Source: a virus. From it: DNA of 28,411 bases. The position numbers were made by a program, and so were the translations under genes. Position 1 is the stretch's first letter. The number at the start of each line of letters is the position of its first letter. The notes beneath the pieces are model-generated. The model was given only the letters and a program-made list of their open reading frames with translations, ran no database searches and was not told where the DNA came from. Positions 1 through 7,621 of the stretch are shown one piece after another. The DNA is taken from the IMG/VR virus record IMGVR_UViG_3300025141_000561, positions 1 through 28,411 of that record. One strand, 5' to 3'.

Positions 1-2
1 AC

Positions 3-1112
3 ATGTCAGCTGGGAGCAACCCGAAGCTTGTGATGCTCCACCAGGAAGAGAATTCCGACGCACCCCCTGAAGCCCTGGGGGACATCGTTGACATCCGAAG
101 CAAAGACATTCACATCCGAACGGATGATGGAGAGGATTATCGCGGGCCTGGGATTATTGGCGACGTTGTGATGTCCAAATCGGACTTCCAGGAATACGTT
201 TCGTCCAATCGTTTCCCCCGCCGGTCAGCCGAGATCTGGAAGGACGGTCACATGAGTGAAGTCGCCCTTCTTGGCAGGGAAACACCGGCCCGTCCTCTGA
301 GAGATACCCGGTTTGCGAAAGCCGGTCAAAAGTCCACTTTCACCCGTCCTGTGACCTTCGCCGAAGTGTCGCCAGGTGGGTCAAACACCTTTGTGCCTAC
401 GTTTGGCGATGAAGATAAAAAGGAACACGATATGCCTGAACAAGAAGACAGGTTGGTTATCGAGCATGACGGTGACGACAAGGATCTCATCGCCAAGCTC
501 CGAGCCGAGAACGACACCCTTCGTGATGATCTTGAACAGCTCAAGATGCAGATGAACGGTGGGGACGAAGAAGAAGAAGAGGCTCATTACCAGGACGACG
601 AAGAGGTCACTGATGAAGAGCGAATGATGGGCAAGGAATACCAGGAGGAAGAGGAGGAAGAGGAGGACAAGGTTATGTTCTCCAAGATCCGCCGAACCAA
701 GAATGGTGCTCAGTTCATCAAGAAGTACAAGAAACTTCGCGGCAAGAAGAACGCCTACCAGAAGCTGGCTACGGCCCTGGGCCTCAAGCTCCGCAAGGCT
801 AAGTTCTCCAAGATGGTCGATGCCATGGAGCGCGAGGGCTACCGGGTTCGGAAGCATCGCAACCACATGGTTGAGGAACTTCTTTCCTGCAAGGACGTAG
901 AAGGCAAGATGAAGTTCTGGCGATCTACGATGACTCGAGATCCGATCGGTCGTCGCCTGAACCTGGGCGAGTCCAGGGTCAACGGCAAGACGGAATACAG
1001 TTCAGAAGACCGTAAGAACGCAAGCGACCGCGCGGTTGCTCGTATGACAAAAGAGGGACTTAGCGCGGACCAGTTCCAGCAGGTCTTTGAAGAAGCACTC
1101 AAGGCCGGTTGA
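3..1112 (+). CDS. Prohead protease/scaffold fusion protein (5' end probably cut off)
   Basis: 369 residues are visible, and the frame is open to the left edge, so the true start probably lies outside the window. Residues about 70-105 (FPRRSAEIW, then SEVALLG) resemble the end of phage head-maturation protease domains. A linker with EVSPGGSNTFVPTF (residues 121-134) follows. The rest is scaffold-like: a coiled-coil stretch near 160-183, two strongly acidic Glu/Asp runs (about 188-222) and a basic helical tail. It precedes the decoration and capsid genes, the standard position for protease and scaffold. The catalytic residues cannot be identified here and may be upstream. Role in capsid assembly is inferred from domain layout and gene order. 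Confidence 0.7.
   Translation: MSAGSNPKLVMLHQEENSDAPPEALGDIVDIRSKDIHIRTDDGEDYRGPGIIGDVVMSKSDFQEYVSSNRFPRRSAEIWKDGHMSEVALLGRETPARPLRDTRFAKAGQKSTFTRPVTFAEVSPGGSNTFVPTFGDEDKKEHDMPEQEDRLVIEHDGDDKDLIAKLRAENDTLRDDLEQLKMQMNGGDEEEEEAHYQDDEEVTDEERMMGKEYQEEEEEEEDKVMFSKIRRTKNGAQFIKKYKKLRGKKNAYQKLATALGLKLRKAKFSKMVDAMEREGYRVRKHRNHMVEELLSCKDVEGKMKFWRSTMTRDPIGRRLNLGESRVNGKTEYSSEDRKNASDRAVARMTKEGLSADQFQQVFEEALKAG
432..1112 (+). CDS. Nested in-frame scaffold protein start (alternative product)
   Basis: An in-frame ATG at codon 144 of the protease/scaffold gene has AGGA at 421-424 with a 7-base spacer, a good ribosome-binding site. Starting there gives 226 residues: coiled coil, acidic runs and a basic C-terminal region, without the protease part. 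Phage lambda C/Nu3 and similar systems make a free scaffold from an internal start of the protease gene, so separate expression is plausible. It is inference from the start signal and domain boundary; only protein data would settle it. Confidence 0.45.
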   Translation: MPEQEDRLVIEHDGDDKDLIAKLRAENDTLRDDLEQLKMQMNGGDEEEEEAHYQDDEEVTDEERMMGKEYQEEEEEEEDKVMFSKIRRTKNGAQFIKKYKKLRGKKNAYQKLATALGLKLRKAKFSKMVDAMEREGYRVRKHRNHMVEELLSCKDVEGKMKFWRSTMTRDPIGRRLNLGESRVNGKTEYSSEDRKNASDRAVARMTKEGLSADQFQQVFEEALKAG

Positions 1113-1136
1113 TCCCGGTAAACGGAGATATTGAAC

Positions 1137-1544
1137 ATGGCACAGCAAATGTACCCAAACCTTGTTGCCGTAGGGACAATTCGGCCCTATCGCGCAGTTG
1201 CGCCGACTGGAAGCGCAGACAACGCTTGCGGTGAATCAAACGCAAACAACCTCAGCCTTGGCGTTGTTTCAGGTGACACAAAGTCATTCGATTCCGCTAA
1301 TCACGCTGAAGCAGATGACCAGGTTTCTTTGCAAACCGGAAACGTGCTTCTTATCGAACTTGGATCCGGTGGAGCCACCCGAGGCAATGGTCTCAAATCC
1401 GACGCAGACGGCAAGGGTGTTGAGGTTGCCACAAGTGGCGCAACTCTTCAATACCACCTTGGTGTTGCTTTGGAATCTGGCGCAGAAGGCGCAATCGTTC
1501 GCATGCTTTGGCAGCCCCAGGCTATTCGACCGGCACTTTCCTAA
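1137..1544 (+). CDS. Capsid decoration/stabilisation-like protein
   Basis: A 135-residue Gly/Ala/Ser-rich beta-type protein between the scaffold and capsid genes, the usual place for small head decoration proteins. It opens with an extended segment (NLVAVGTIRPYRAV) and ends AIRPALS. No transmembrane segment or enzyme motif is visible. ATG 1137 is preferred over TTG 1131 because GGAG at 1123-1126 sits about 10 bases upstream. Similarity to the DUF2190-type decoration group is suggested by size, composition and position only. A fibre-like structural protein is the main alternative. Confidence 0.55.
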   Translation: MAQQMYPNLVAVGTIRPYRAVAPTGSADNACGESNANNLSLGVVSGDTKSFDSANHAEADDQVSLQTGNVLLIELGSGGATRGNGLKSDADGKGVEVATSGATLQYHLGVALESGAEGAIVRMLWQPQAIRPALS

Positions 1545-1577
1545 TCTGACCCTTTCATTTCATAGAGGACTAAAACA

Positions 1578-2600
1578 ATGGCAGAAGTCGCACCAGGAGG
1601 CGGAAACACATTCGTCCCCACATTCTCAGAGGCGACGGGGCAGATTCAGGTTGAATTCACCCGTTCCCCAAACTCGTTTCCGGTAACCCAGTATTGCAAG
1701 CTGACTCCGGTTTCTAAATCAACTGGCTACTACCTCAAGATTGATGAGGAAGAAACCAGCCGCATTGTCAGCACAAACGACTACGTTTGGCGTGATGGCA
1801 ACGACGCACCCGAAGGCAACCAGGTCGATCACGAATTCACTTCGTACACGACTGAACGGTTCAGCCCAACCTTCACCCTGGGCCACAGGGCGGTTGGAAA
1901 TGCTGATTGGGATGTCATCGCAGCACACGCCAGGATCGCAGCCTCCAAGGCTATGCGTCTTCGTTCGTATCGGGCAGCAACCCTGCTCTCCACGACCGGC
2001 AACTGGCCTACGGGCACAACCGACACGGCAACCAATGTCGGCGGCGGAAAGATGGATGTAGCAACTGGCAGCAACAACTACATCCAGAAAGGATTCAACG
2101 GGGTCGTAGAGAAGATCCTGGAGAACACTGGTGAGGCTGTTAGCCCTCGCGACATCATGGCAATCATGTCCGTCAACACTGCTCACCAGATCACGCAGTC
2201 TGCCGAGTATCGTGAATACTTCAATGGTTCACCGTTCGCAGCGAACTTTGTTCGTGGTGCTGGTGAATTCGATGATTACGCCCTGCTCAACAACTTCTTC
2301 GGCATTGGCGGAATCGTAGTTGATACGACTACTCGTGTAACGAACCGCAAGGGGGCTACCAAAGCTCGCTCTGCGATCTTTGAAGACGATATCGCATTCG
2401 TCAGTCGCCCAGGCGGCTTGATGGGTACGGAAGGCGTCCCCGATTTCTCTACCGTTACCTGCTTCGCCTACGAAGACATGACGGTTGAGACAATGGATGA
2501 CACCTGGAACCGACGCACTCGCGGACGCGTTGTCGATGATTCGGCACTTGTCCTCACTGCACCGCTCTCCGGGTATCTTCTCCAGGACGTTGTTGACTGA
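1578..2600 (+). CDS. Major capsid protein
   Basis: A 340-residue major coat protein forming the head shell. It resembles a capsid family recalled from other tailed phages: an early TLGHRAVGNADWDV helix region, a TTGNWPTG loop, a central region ending AIMSVNTAHQI, then FVSRPGGLMGTEGVPDFST and a C-terminal TAPLSGYLLQDV segment. GAGGA at 1565-1569 lies 8 bases before the ATG. A hairpin terminator follows, consistent with a strongly expressed gene. The N-terminus (residues 3-16) nearly repeats a peptide of the protease/scaffold linker. The fold is presumably HK97-like, which is family-level inference. Confidence 0.85.
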   Translation: MAEVAPGGGNTFVPTFSEATGQIQVEFTRSPNSFPVTQYCKLTPVSKSTGYYLKIDEEETSRIVSTNDYVWRDGNDAPEGNQVDHEFTSYTTERFSPTFTLGHRAVGNADWDVIAAHARIAASKAMRLRSYRAATLLSTTGNWPTGTTDTATNVGGGKMDVATGSNNYIQKGFNGVVEKILENTGEAVSPRDIMAIMSVNTAHQITQSAEYREYFNGSPFAANFVRGAGEFDDYALLNNFFGIGGIVVDTTTRVTNRKGATKARSAIFEDDIAFVSRPGGLMGTEGVPDFSTVTCFAYEDMTVETMDDTWNRRTRGRVVDDSALVLTAPLSGYLLQDVVD

Positions 2601-2645
2601 TTCGCATAGCCTCCACACTCCGGGCAATTAGCCCACCCCTTCATG

Positions 2646-2680
2646 GCGGGTAGGGGTCTTCAACGATCCCTACCCGCTTT
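2646..2680 (+). terminator. Hairpin terminator after the capsid gene
   Basis: A 13-bp stem (2646-2658 with 2665-2677, one G-T pair) closes a 6-base loop and is followed by TTT. The T-tract is short, so termination may be partial, leaving some read-through into the connector genes 16 bases downstream. Confidence 0.7.
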
Positions 2681-2692
2681 CGGTTGGAAAGA

Positions 2693-3190
2693 ATGGCACA
2701 AACCAAATACATCACGATTGCAGAACTGAAAGAATCGTTTGACACCAGGCTCCTGGGTCAACTTGCTTCTTATTCAGGAACCCCCGACGCGCTTGGGGAC
2801 GAGAGCAATACCGTTGTCTTGAATGCTATCGAGAAGGCTTCGGCAGAAATCCAGTCCTATGCCCTTCGAGGCAACAGGTACACATCAGACAACCTGGACA
2901 CCATCAAATCAGATGATGATTGGACGCTAAAGGGGCTTTGCTGCACCTTGACGGTGAAGCATTTGTTCCGGGGGAAAGCCACTTCCGCGCCACCTGATGT
3001 CCAGTCCATGATTGACGAGGCCACCGCGACGTGCGAGGCCCTGGCTAACGGGGACCGTATCTTCAACTTCGATACGGCAGCTTCGGCGGGCAAGGCAGCT
3101 GTCAAGGTGATCAGCACCCAGACCAGGGGCAAGGTGAACATGGTGTCCGACTCCCAGTTCTTCCCGCCCCGACAAGATCGGGCGTATTGA
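2693..3190 (+). CDS. Head-tail connector protein, Mu gp36/DUF1320-like
   Basis: A 165-residue mostly helical protein. The start (YITIAELKESFDTRLLGQL), the block of helices with AEIQSYALRGNRY and the LCCTLTVKHLF helix match the pattern of gp36-like head-completion proteins that sit between capsid and tail. It comes right after the capsid gene and overlaps the next gene by one base. ATG 2693 is preferred to TTG 2684; no strong ribosome-binding site is seen for either, and the terminator hairpin lies just upstream. The family call rests on pattern and position. Confidence 0.6.
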   Translation: MAQTKYITIAELKESFDTRLLGQLASYSGTPDALGDESNTVVLNAIEKASAEIQSYALRGNRYTSDNLDTIKSDDDWTLKGLCCTLTVKHLFRGKATSAPPDVQSMIDEATATCEALANGDRIFNFDTAASAGKAAVKVISTQTRGKVNMVSDSQFFPPRQDRAY

Positions 3191-3639
3191 TGGCAGGGAA
3201 AATCACCATCTCGATTCGCGACCTTCCCAACCTGGGCAAGATCGTCAAGAAGAAGGCCGAGAAGTTGCTGGTTCAAGGCAACCCCCTGGGGCCAATATTG
3301 CGCGGCCAGGCGGTCGAGAGAGTGAGGAAGAGTGGGGATACGACGCACACCTACCCCGACCTGTGGGCGAAGAAGATTCCAGGACACCGGAGAGAGCACG
3401 GCCTACCGCTCTGGGATAAGGGGCACATGGTAGCGGCATTGCATTCTGAGACTACGACCAGGAGCAATGGTGTCACTGTGACCCTCTTGGACGGCAAGGG
3501 GTATGGCGTTTACCACCAGCACGGGTTCACCGCCTGGAATGGCGCAATAGTTCCACAACGTAAGATTTACAACATGCCGCCCGAGAACCTCGAGGAACTC
3601 GCGAATGCTGTTGTTGACGCAATATCAGATATGAGGTAA
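3190..3639 (+). CDS. Phage virion morphogenesis protein (Mu gpG/tail-completion type)
   Basis: 149 residues. The segment YGVYHQHGFTAWNGAIVPQRK carries the aromatic-HQ-G and P-x-R pattern typical of virion morphogenesis/tail-completion proteins, which help join head and tail. The upstream half is basic and helical, with a PLWDKGHMVAAL motif usual for this family. Its ATG overlaps the TGA of the connector gene (TGATG), indicating translational coupling. TTG 3187 is a weaker alternative start. Confidence 0.7.
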   Translation: MAGKITISIRDLPNLGKIVKKKAEKLLVQGNPLGPILRGQAVERVRKSGDTTHTYPDLWAKKIPGHRREHGLPLWDKGHMVAALHSETTTRSNGVTVTLLDGKGYGVYHQHGFTAWNGAIVPQRKIYNMPPENLEELANAVVDAISDMR

Positions 3640-3643
3640 TCAA

Positions 3644-4183
3644 ATGGCAACAACATTTAACGTTCAAGGGCCAACAGCCTTTCAAATCAAACACCAAGCG
3701 GTTGGGACTGCTACCGCAACCAGTTTTCTTACTATTGGACATACAGACAACGATGATTTAATTTCTGTTGCTGTAGAAAACATCCACGACCCTTATTACT
3801 CGACAGAGACTGGTCGCGAACCCGCTGCCCTGATCTACCAGGGAAGTATTGCTACGATCACTGCTACTCTCATCAAGTGGGACACAGCAGTCGTAGACAC
3901 TCTAAGAGAGTCTGTTTGGGCTGGTGCAGGTGGTACGACAGGCACAATCGGTCAAAATCAGTTCGATGATACCAACTTTACTAACACAGAGAACTTGCAA
4001 GTCAAGTTGTTGCCTACATATACATCGAACATCGAAACATACTCGTACTTGTTCTACAAGTGTTATGTGGAGTCGATGTCAGAAACCAACTGGGGTAATG
4101 CTCCCAAGAAGTTGGTCTTGTCGATCAAGGCCGTCACAAGGTCTGGTTCTGATCGAGGAATCTACACCAGAGCAAGTTCGTAA
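3644..4183 (+). CDS. Tail tube-like protein
   Basis: A 179-residue beta-rich protein with the repeating strand pattern of phage tail tube proteins (VAVENIHDPYY, then QGSIATITATLIKWD, and a C-terminal NAPKKLVLSIKAVTRSG). It lies after the connector genes and directly before the frameshifted tail-assembly chaperone pair, where the major tail protein is expected. The start is 5 bases after the previous gene and uses a GAGG inside that gene's end. No sheath gene is found, which supports a non-contractile tail. Family assignment is from position and strand pattern. Confidence 0.55.
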   Translation: MATTFNVQGPTAFQIKHQAVGTATATSFLTIGHTDNDDLISVAVENIHDPYYSTETGREPAALIYQGSIATITATLIKWDTAVVDTLRESVWAGAGGTTGTIGQNQFDDTNFTNTENLQVKLLPTYTSNIETYSYLFYKCYVESMSETNWGNAPKKLVLSIKAVTRSGSDRGIYTRASS

Positions 4184-4202
4184 CCTTTGAAGGAGGTGGA
4201 TG

Positions 4203-4469
4203 ATGCCAAGAATTGAAGTGGATAATGATGACCATGTGTTCATGGTTCAGGTGAAGGACAAATGCACGGTTTGCGTCGATGCGTTTGAACTTTCAGGCAG
4301 GATGATGGACATTGGTGAAGAAGAAATCGGTGTTTCGGAAATCGAGGAAGTGATGAGAGACATAGCCTGGACCGAGGGCGAAGCAGATATGGATTCGGTC
4401 AACAAGTACGAACTGTTTGCGGTAGCAAGCAAGACAATGAAACGGATGGATGAGCTGGGAAAAAAGTAA
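4203..4469 (+). CDS. Tail assembly chaperone, upstream protein (gpG-like)
   Basis: An 88-residue acidic helical protein between the tail tube and tape-measure region. AGGAGG at 4191-4196 is 6 bases before ATG 4203 and only 3 before ATG 4200, so 4203 is the better start. The last codons are GGA AAA AAG followed by TAA, forming a slippery site directly at the stop. In lambda-type phages the short product (gpG) and a minor -1 frameshift fusion (gpGT) guide tube polymerisation on the tape measure. Sequence similarity to gpG itself is not evident; the call rests on position and the frameshift signal. Confidence 0.65.
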   Translation: MPRIEVDNDDHVFMVQVKDKCTVCVDAFELSGRMMDIGEEEIGVSEIEEVMRDIAWTEGEADMDSVNKYELFAVASKTMKRMDELGKK

Positions 4470-4735
4470 GGCCCTACGCTCACTTCGCCCAGGTCTATGG
4501 ATACAGACCCAGGGTGAGAGGGCTAACCGAGGGCCAGGTAGACATAGGACTGTTGATGTGTATCAAGAGCACCGTCGCAACCAGGGTAATGGAAATGGTC
4601 ACTGCAATCAGTGCCTCATTCGATTCAGATGCCTACCTCTCAGTTCTTTCCATGACCGGAGTATCGGACAAACGATTGCAAGAAGCAGAAGTTCAAATCA
4701 TCAAGAATAAGGGTTCCGGCGATGGCCGGGCATAA
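4203..4735 (+). CDS. Tail assembly chaperone frameshift fusion (gpGT-like)
   Basis: A -1 slip on A AAA AAG (4460-4466) changes frame to GTA at 4466 and continues open to TAA at 4733-4735, giving a fusion of about 177 residues: 88 from the upstream frame and 89 from the downstream one. The T-like part begins VRPYAHFAQVYGYRP and ends KGSGDGRA. It could start independently at ATG 4544, but no ribosome-binding site is seen there, and the long open stretch before any ATG favours frameshifting. The next gene begins 14 bases later with its own GGAG. Confidence 0.7.
4460..4523 (+). promoter_or_regulatory. Programmed -1 frameshift signal: slippery heptamer plus stem-loop
   Basis: The heptamer AAAAAAG is phased A_AAA_AAG in the upstream frame, the same heptamer as in E. 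coli dnaX. After a 4-base gap a nested structure can form: 4471-4475 with 4519-4523, 4479-4483 with 4514-4518, and an inner 4492-4496 with 4505-4509. The zero-frame stop is the next codon after the heptamer. All the usual elements of a tail-chaperone frameshift are present. Confidence 0.75.
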
Positions 4736-4749
4736 GATCGGAGCCAGAT

Positions 4750-6120
4750 ATGGCGGTCACACTTACAGGTTCAAACGGTTTATTTACTCGCCTGGGGAAA
4801 CTGTTTCAAATCGCAGTCCAGGTCAAGACATTCCAAGCCACCCTGGCTACAGAGATCCAGGACGCACTTGATGAGTTCGATGGCGGGGATAACGATCACG
4901 CCCTGGCTATCACCGGAATCAAAACAGCTTCTCAGAAATCTTGCGCAGCGGTCTACGGATCGATCCGCGCGGCAGCTCATAAGACTCTGATCGAAATGGT
5001 CGATGATGATGATCCGTTGCCCGCCAAGACTGTTGACATGGCTCTTGAACGACTTATCAGGCAGATGGAAGACGCCAGTGCTTCAATCAATGCTTCTGCT
5101 TACGGGGCTCCCGATTCGGCAGACTCTGGAAACACGGGGAACGGCACAGTAGTCGCGACGACTACGGCAAACTCTAAGTTGACAGCAAACACTCGAGCCG
5201 AATCCCTAGTGATCAAATGCACGAAAGATGCACAGATTTCTGGCACTGCCGGAAGAGAAGTGTTTTCTGTCCAGGGCGAGCAACCTGTTTCAAGCATCGC
5301 TGACCCCGATTGGCCTGGTGGATCTGGAGTTTCAAAAAGCATCGTCGTAACCGATCCAGCCGTAGATGCTTCGTCGCAGTTCAATAAGAACCTGTTGACC
5401 AACTCGACCTACGAGAACTTCACGACGAATACCCCCGACAACTGGACGATTGCGGTAGGGTCTGCTGGAACGCAAATCACCAAGAACACAACGGAAGCAA
5501 AGATTTTTCAGGGGTCGGCAAACCTCAAAATCACTGGGGATGGTGGCGGGACACTGACGAAGATTACTCAGTCATTGAATACGTCGGGCCAAACCACTGG
5601 GAAACTGTTGCCGGACACCGTGTATTGCATGCACTTCAAATACTACCTGGACACTGGTATCAGTGCCGGAGCCCTGAAAGCCTCAATTACAGATTCTGGG
5701 GGGACGGCAATCACCGCTAACTCATTGACGGCAGAATCAACCGCAAACCTGGGCGCAGCTGCGGCAAGCCAATGGAATTCAGCCACTCAATTCTTCATGA
5801 CTCCGAAGGCCCTTCCGACCGGAACGCCATACAAAATGAATTTGGAGTTGACCACAGCGATCACGAATACGAAGAACTGCTATGTAGACCAAGTGTGCGT
5901 GTTCAAACCCACCCAAGTAGCAAATGGCGCGTTTATGGCACTTCTTCGGGGAACCACTGATTTCATCAGAGATGATGAGTTCGTGATCGCTCTTGCCAAA
6001 TCAAGCACCGGGACGTTCCAGGAGTACATGGACAAGTTCTTCGATATGTATGCTAGGAACAAACAACTTCCAGAGAACTCAGCTGGCGGTGAAACCATCG
6101 CAGATAGTCTGATTGCGTAA
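4750..6120 (+). CDS. Tail structural protein with carbohydrate-binding-like jelly roll
   Basis: A 456-residue virion-type protein. Residues 1-120 are helical, with repeated short helices (FQAT, ALDEF, LIRQMED). Residues about 213-390 look like a CBM4/9-type beta-sandwich: NLLTNSTYENF, DNWTIAVGS, FQGSANLKI, KLLPDTVYCMHFKYY, and a closing CYVDQVCVFKPTQ strand. The C-terminus is again helical. It lies between the tail chaperone and the tape measure, an unusual place for a binding module. It may decorate the tail tube or help adsorb to glycans. The domain call is by pattern only. Confidence 0.55.
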   Translation: MAVTLTGSNGLFTRLGKLFQIAVQVKTFQATLATEIQDALDEFDGGDNDHALAITGIKTASQKSCAAVYGSIRAAAHKTLIEMVDDDDPLPAKTVDMALERLIRQMEDASASINASAYGAPDSADSGNTGNGTVVATTTANSKLTANTRAESLVIKCTKDAQISGTAGREVFSVQGEQPVSSIADPDWPGGSGVSKSIVVTDPAVDASSQFNKNLLTNSTYENFTTNTPDNWTIAVGSAGTQITKNTTEAKIFQGSANLKITGDGGGTLTKITQSLNTSGQTTGKLLPDTVYCMHFKYYLDTGISAGALKASITDSGGTAITANSLTAESTANLGAAAASQWNSATQFFMTPKALPTGTPYKMNLELTTAITNTKNCYVDQVCVFKPTQVANGAFMALLRGTTDFIRDDEFVIALAKSSTGTFQEYMDKFFDMYARNKQLPENSAGGETIADSLIA

Positions 6121-6584
6121 TGGCTGCAACAACACCTGACAAAATGTACCAGGCGATTCTCGCTCGCATCCAGGCGATCGATACTCCGAAGGTGCATGAT
6201 GATTATGTGTACATCTCTCCCGAGCCGAATTTCACCCAGGAAGACGACCAGTACATCCAGGTCATACCAGGTGTTCCGAATGCAATAACCGCCCAGGCTG
6301 GTTACTATCTGATCGAGGAAGAGTTTGAGGTGGCGATTTGGAGCCGTTCCTACATCGACCAGGGCGGCAGATCAACGGCTCGATATGCCGATCTGACGTA
6401 TGGCGTGTTGGCGGTGATGAGCGAGGTCCGAAGCCAGCTTCTAAATCACTTCCTGAGTTTTGGAGGTGGCACAGCCTCGTTGCCGATTGTGTATGTTCGG
6501 GGCAGCAGGTTGTTCGAGTCTCCTGAATACCCTGGGTGGTGCTATATGTCGGACACCTACCAATTTGGATATGAGATTGCCTGA
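6120..6584 (+). CDS. Tail terminator/minor tail protein-like
   Basis: A 154-residue protein with an opening helix (DKMYQAILARIQAI), several beta strands (QYIQVIPGVP, FEVAIWSRSYIDQGGRS) and a long central helix, a layout common in tail-terminator or tail-completion proteins. It overlaps its neighbours at both ends by single bases (TAATG, TGATG), so it is translated with them. Such proteins cap the tail tube at its head-proximal end. The identification is tentative; the position between a structural protein and the tape measure is consistent with it. Confidence 0.45.
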   Translation: MAATTPDKMYQAILARIQAIDTPKVHDDYVYISPEPNFTQEDDQYIQVIPGVPNAITAQAGYYLIEEEFEVAIWSRSYIDQGGRSTARYADLTYGVLAVMSEVRSQLLNHFLSFGGGTASLPIVYVRGSRLFESPEYPGWCYMSDTYQFGYEIA

Positions 6585-7612
6585 TGGCTGAGAACCTTGG
6601 AAAAATCGACGTTGTCATTAAGAATGATGCTCAGGCCCTGAAGACACCACGTCCCGGCCAAGGGGGGATGCCGCAGGTTCCAGGAATGCCCGGCCAACCA
6701 GGCGAAGGCGGCGGACGAGGGCCTGGTGCGATACTTCCTCAACCCAGAATGCCCAGAGGTGGCATCGGGAAAGCAGCATTGGGGTTAGGAATTGCGGGGA
6801 TAGCGGTTGGGGCGTTTGCATTTGCGCTCAACAAAGCTGCTAAGAAGCTGGGAAAATGGGGAATGGAAATAGAGGCAACTACGGTTCGCCTCTCATATTT
6901 AAGTTCTCAAGCAGCACTTGCGGGCGTCATCAAACAACTGGGTCAATTCAATCGTGACCTGAAGACTGCCAAGATCCTGGGTCCGACGATCCTGTCCATT
7001 GCACGACTGAAAGAAGCGGTAAAAAACAACATCCAGCCCTTCAAGGATCTGTTTGCATCTTTGAAGGCAAAGGTTGTTGAGAACTTCATGGCTATTCTTG
7101 TCTTGGTAACAGATGCTTTAAAGGGATTATTGCCTGTCCTGGTCGAAGGGCTTAAAAAGGCAGCAGACAGCACGGGCATATTCGCAGCTAGGGCAGCTCA
7201 AGCCGCAAGGGGTTTGGCTAACGCAATGCTGAACGTGCACCCAGACGTACCAGGGTCCTCTTGGATTCAAAGCCTGGGCGTAATGCTGGGTGGCGTAAAC
7301 CATGCCATAGAAGAGGTATCAAAAGAACTTGCTGACATCAAGGCCGATTCAAGAGAGAAAAACGAATACGATGCGGCAAACGAGGCTAACGGAATGTTGC
7401 TGGCCCATCTCCAACAACTGACGGGAGGGCAGTGGAATTACGCAACCCAGGTAGCGGGGCAACAGGCGACTGGGTCACAACTCAGGCCAAATGGAATGCC
7501 GACCACGCCGAATGCACCAGCCAACACTCTTGGCCCCAAAGCACCTGGAGAGGTTCCTGATTGGATTGCGAGAAGAAAACGCAGGCCAGGTAGAACGAGA
7601 TTCGGAAGTTGA
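6584..7612 (+). CDS. Short tape-measure-like protein
   Basis: 342 residues. A Gly/Pro-rich N-terminal stretch (about 25-55) precedes a hydrophobic, probably membrane-active segment around residues 64-82. Then comes a long, almost purely helical Ala/Lys/Leu-rich region (about 85-270) and a Pro/Arg-rich basic tail. Alternating long helices with one hydrophobic segment are typical of tape-measure proteins, which set tail length. It is followed by the large tail proteins, as expected. At 342 residues it is short for the family; at about 1.5 angstrom per residue the tail would be near 50 nm. An alternative is a virion membrane-penetration protein. Confidence 0.5.
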   Translation: MAENLGKIDVVIKNDAQALKTPRPGQGGMPQVPGMPGQPGEGGGRGPGAILPQPRMPRGGIGKAALGLGIAGIAVGAFAFALNKAAKKLGKWGMEIEATTVRLSYLSSQAALAGVIKQLGQFNRDLKTAKILGPTILSIARLKEAVKNNIQPFKDLFASLKAKVVENFMAILVLVTDALKGLLPVLVEGLKKAADSTGIFAARAAQAARGLANAMLNVHPDVPGSSWIQSLGVMLGGVNHAIEEVSKELADIKADSREKNEYDAANEANGMLLAHLQQLTGGQWNYATQVAGQQATGSQLRPNGMPTTPNAPANTLGPKAPGEVPDWIARRKRRPGRTRFGS

Positions 7613-7621
7613 GGATAATCG

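Noticed and set aside
381-866. Minus-strand open frame of 161 residues with many Leu/Phe/Val
   Set aside because: Its apparent hydrophobicity is only the antisense of the Glu/Asp/Lys-rich scaffold region.
4450-4710. Plus-strand frame-1 ORF overlapping the tail chaperone
   Set aside because: The frame reached by the -1 slip is frame 2, which gives a sensible chaperone extension; frame 1 has no ribosome-binding site or family pattern.
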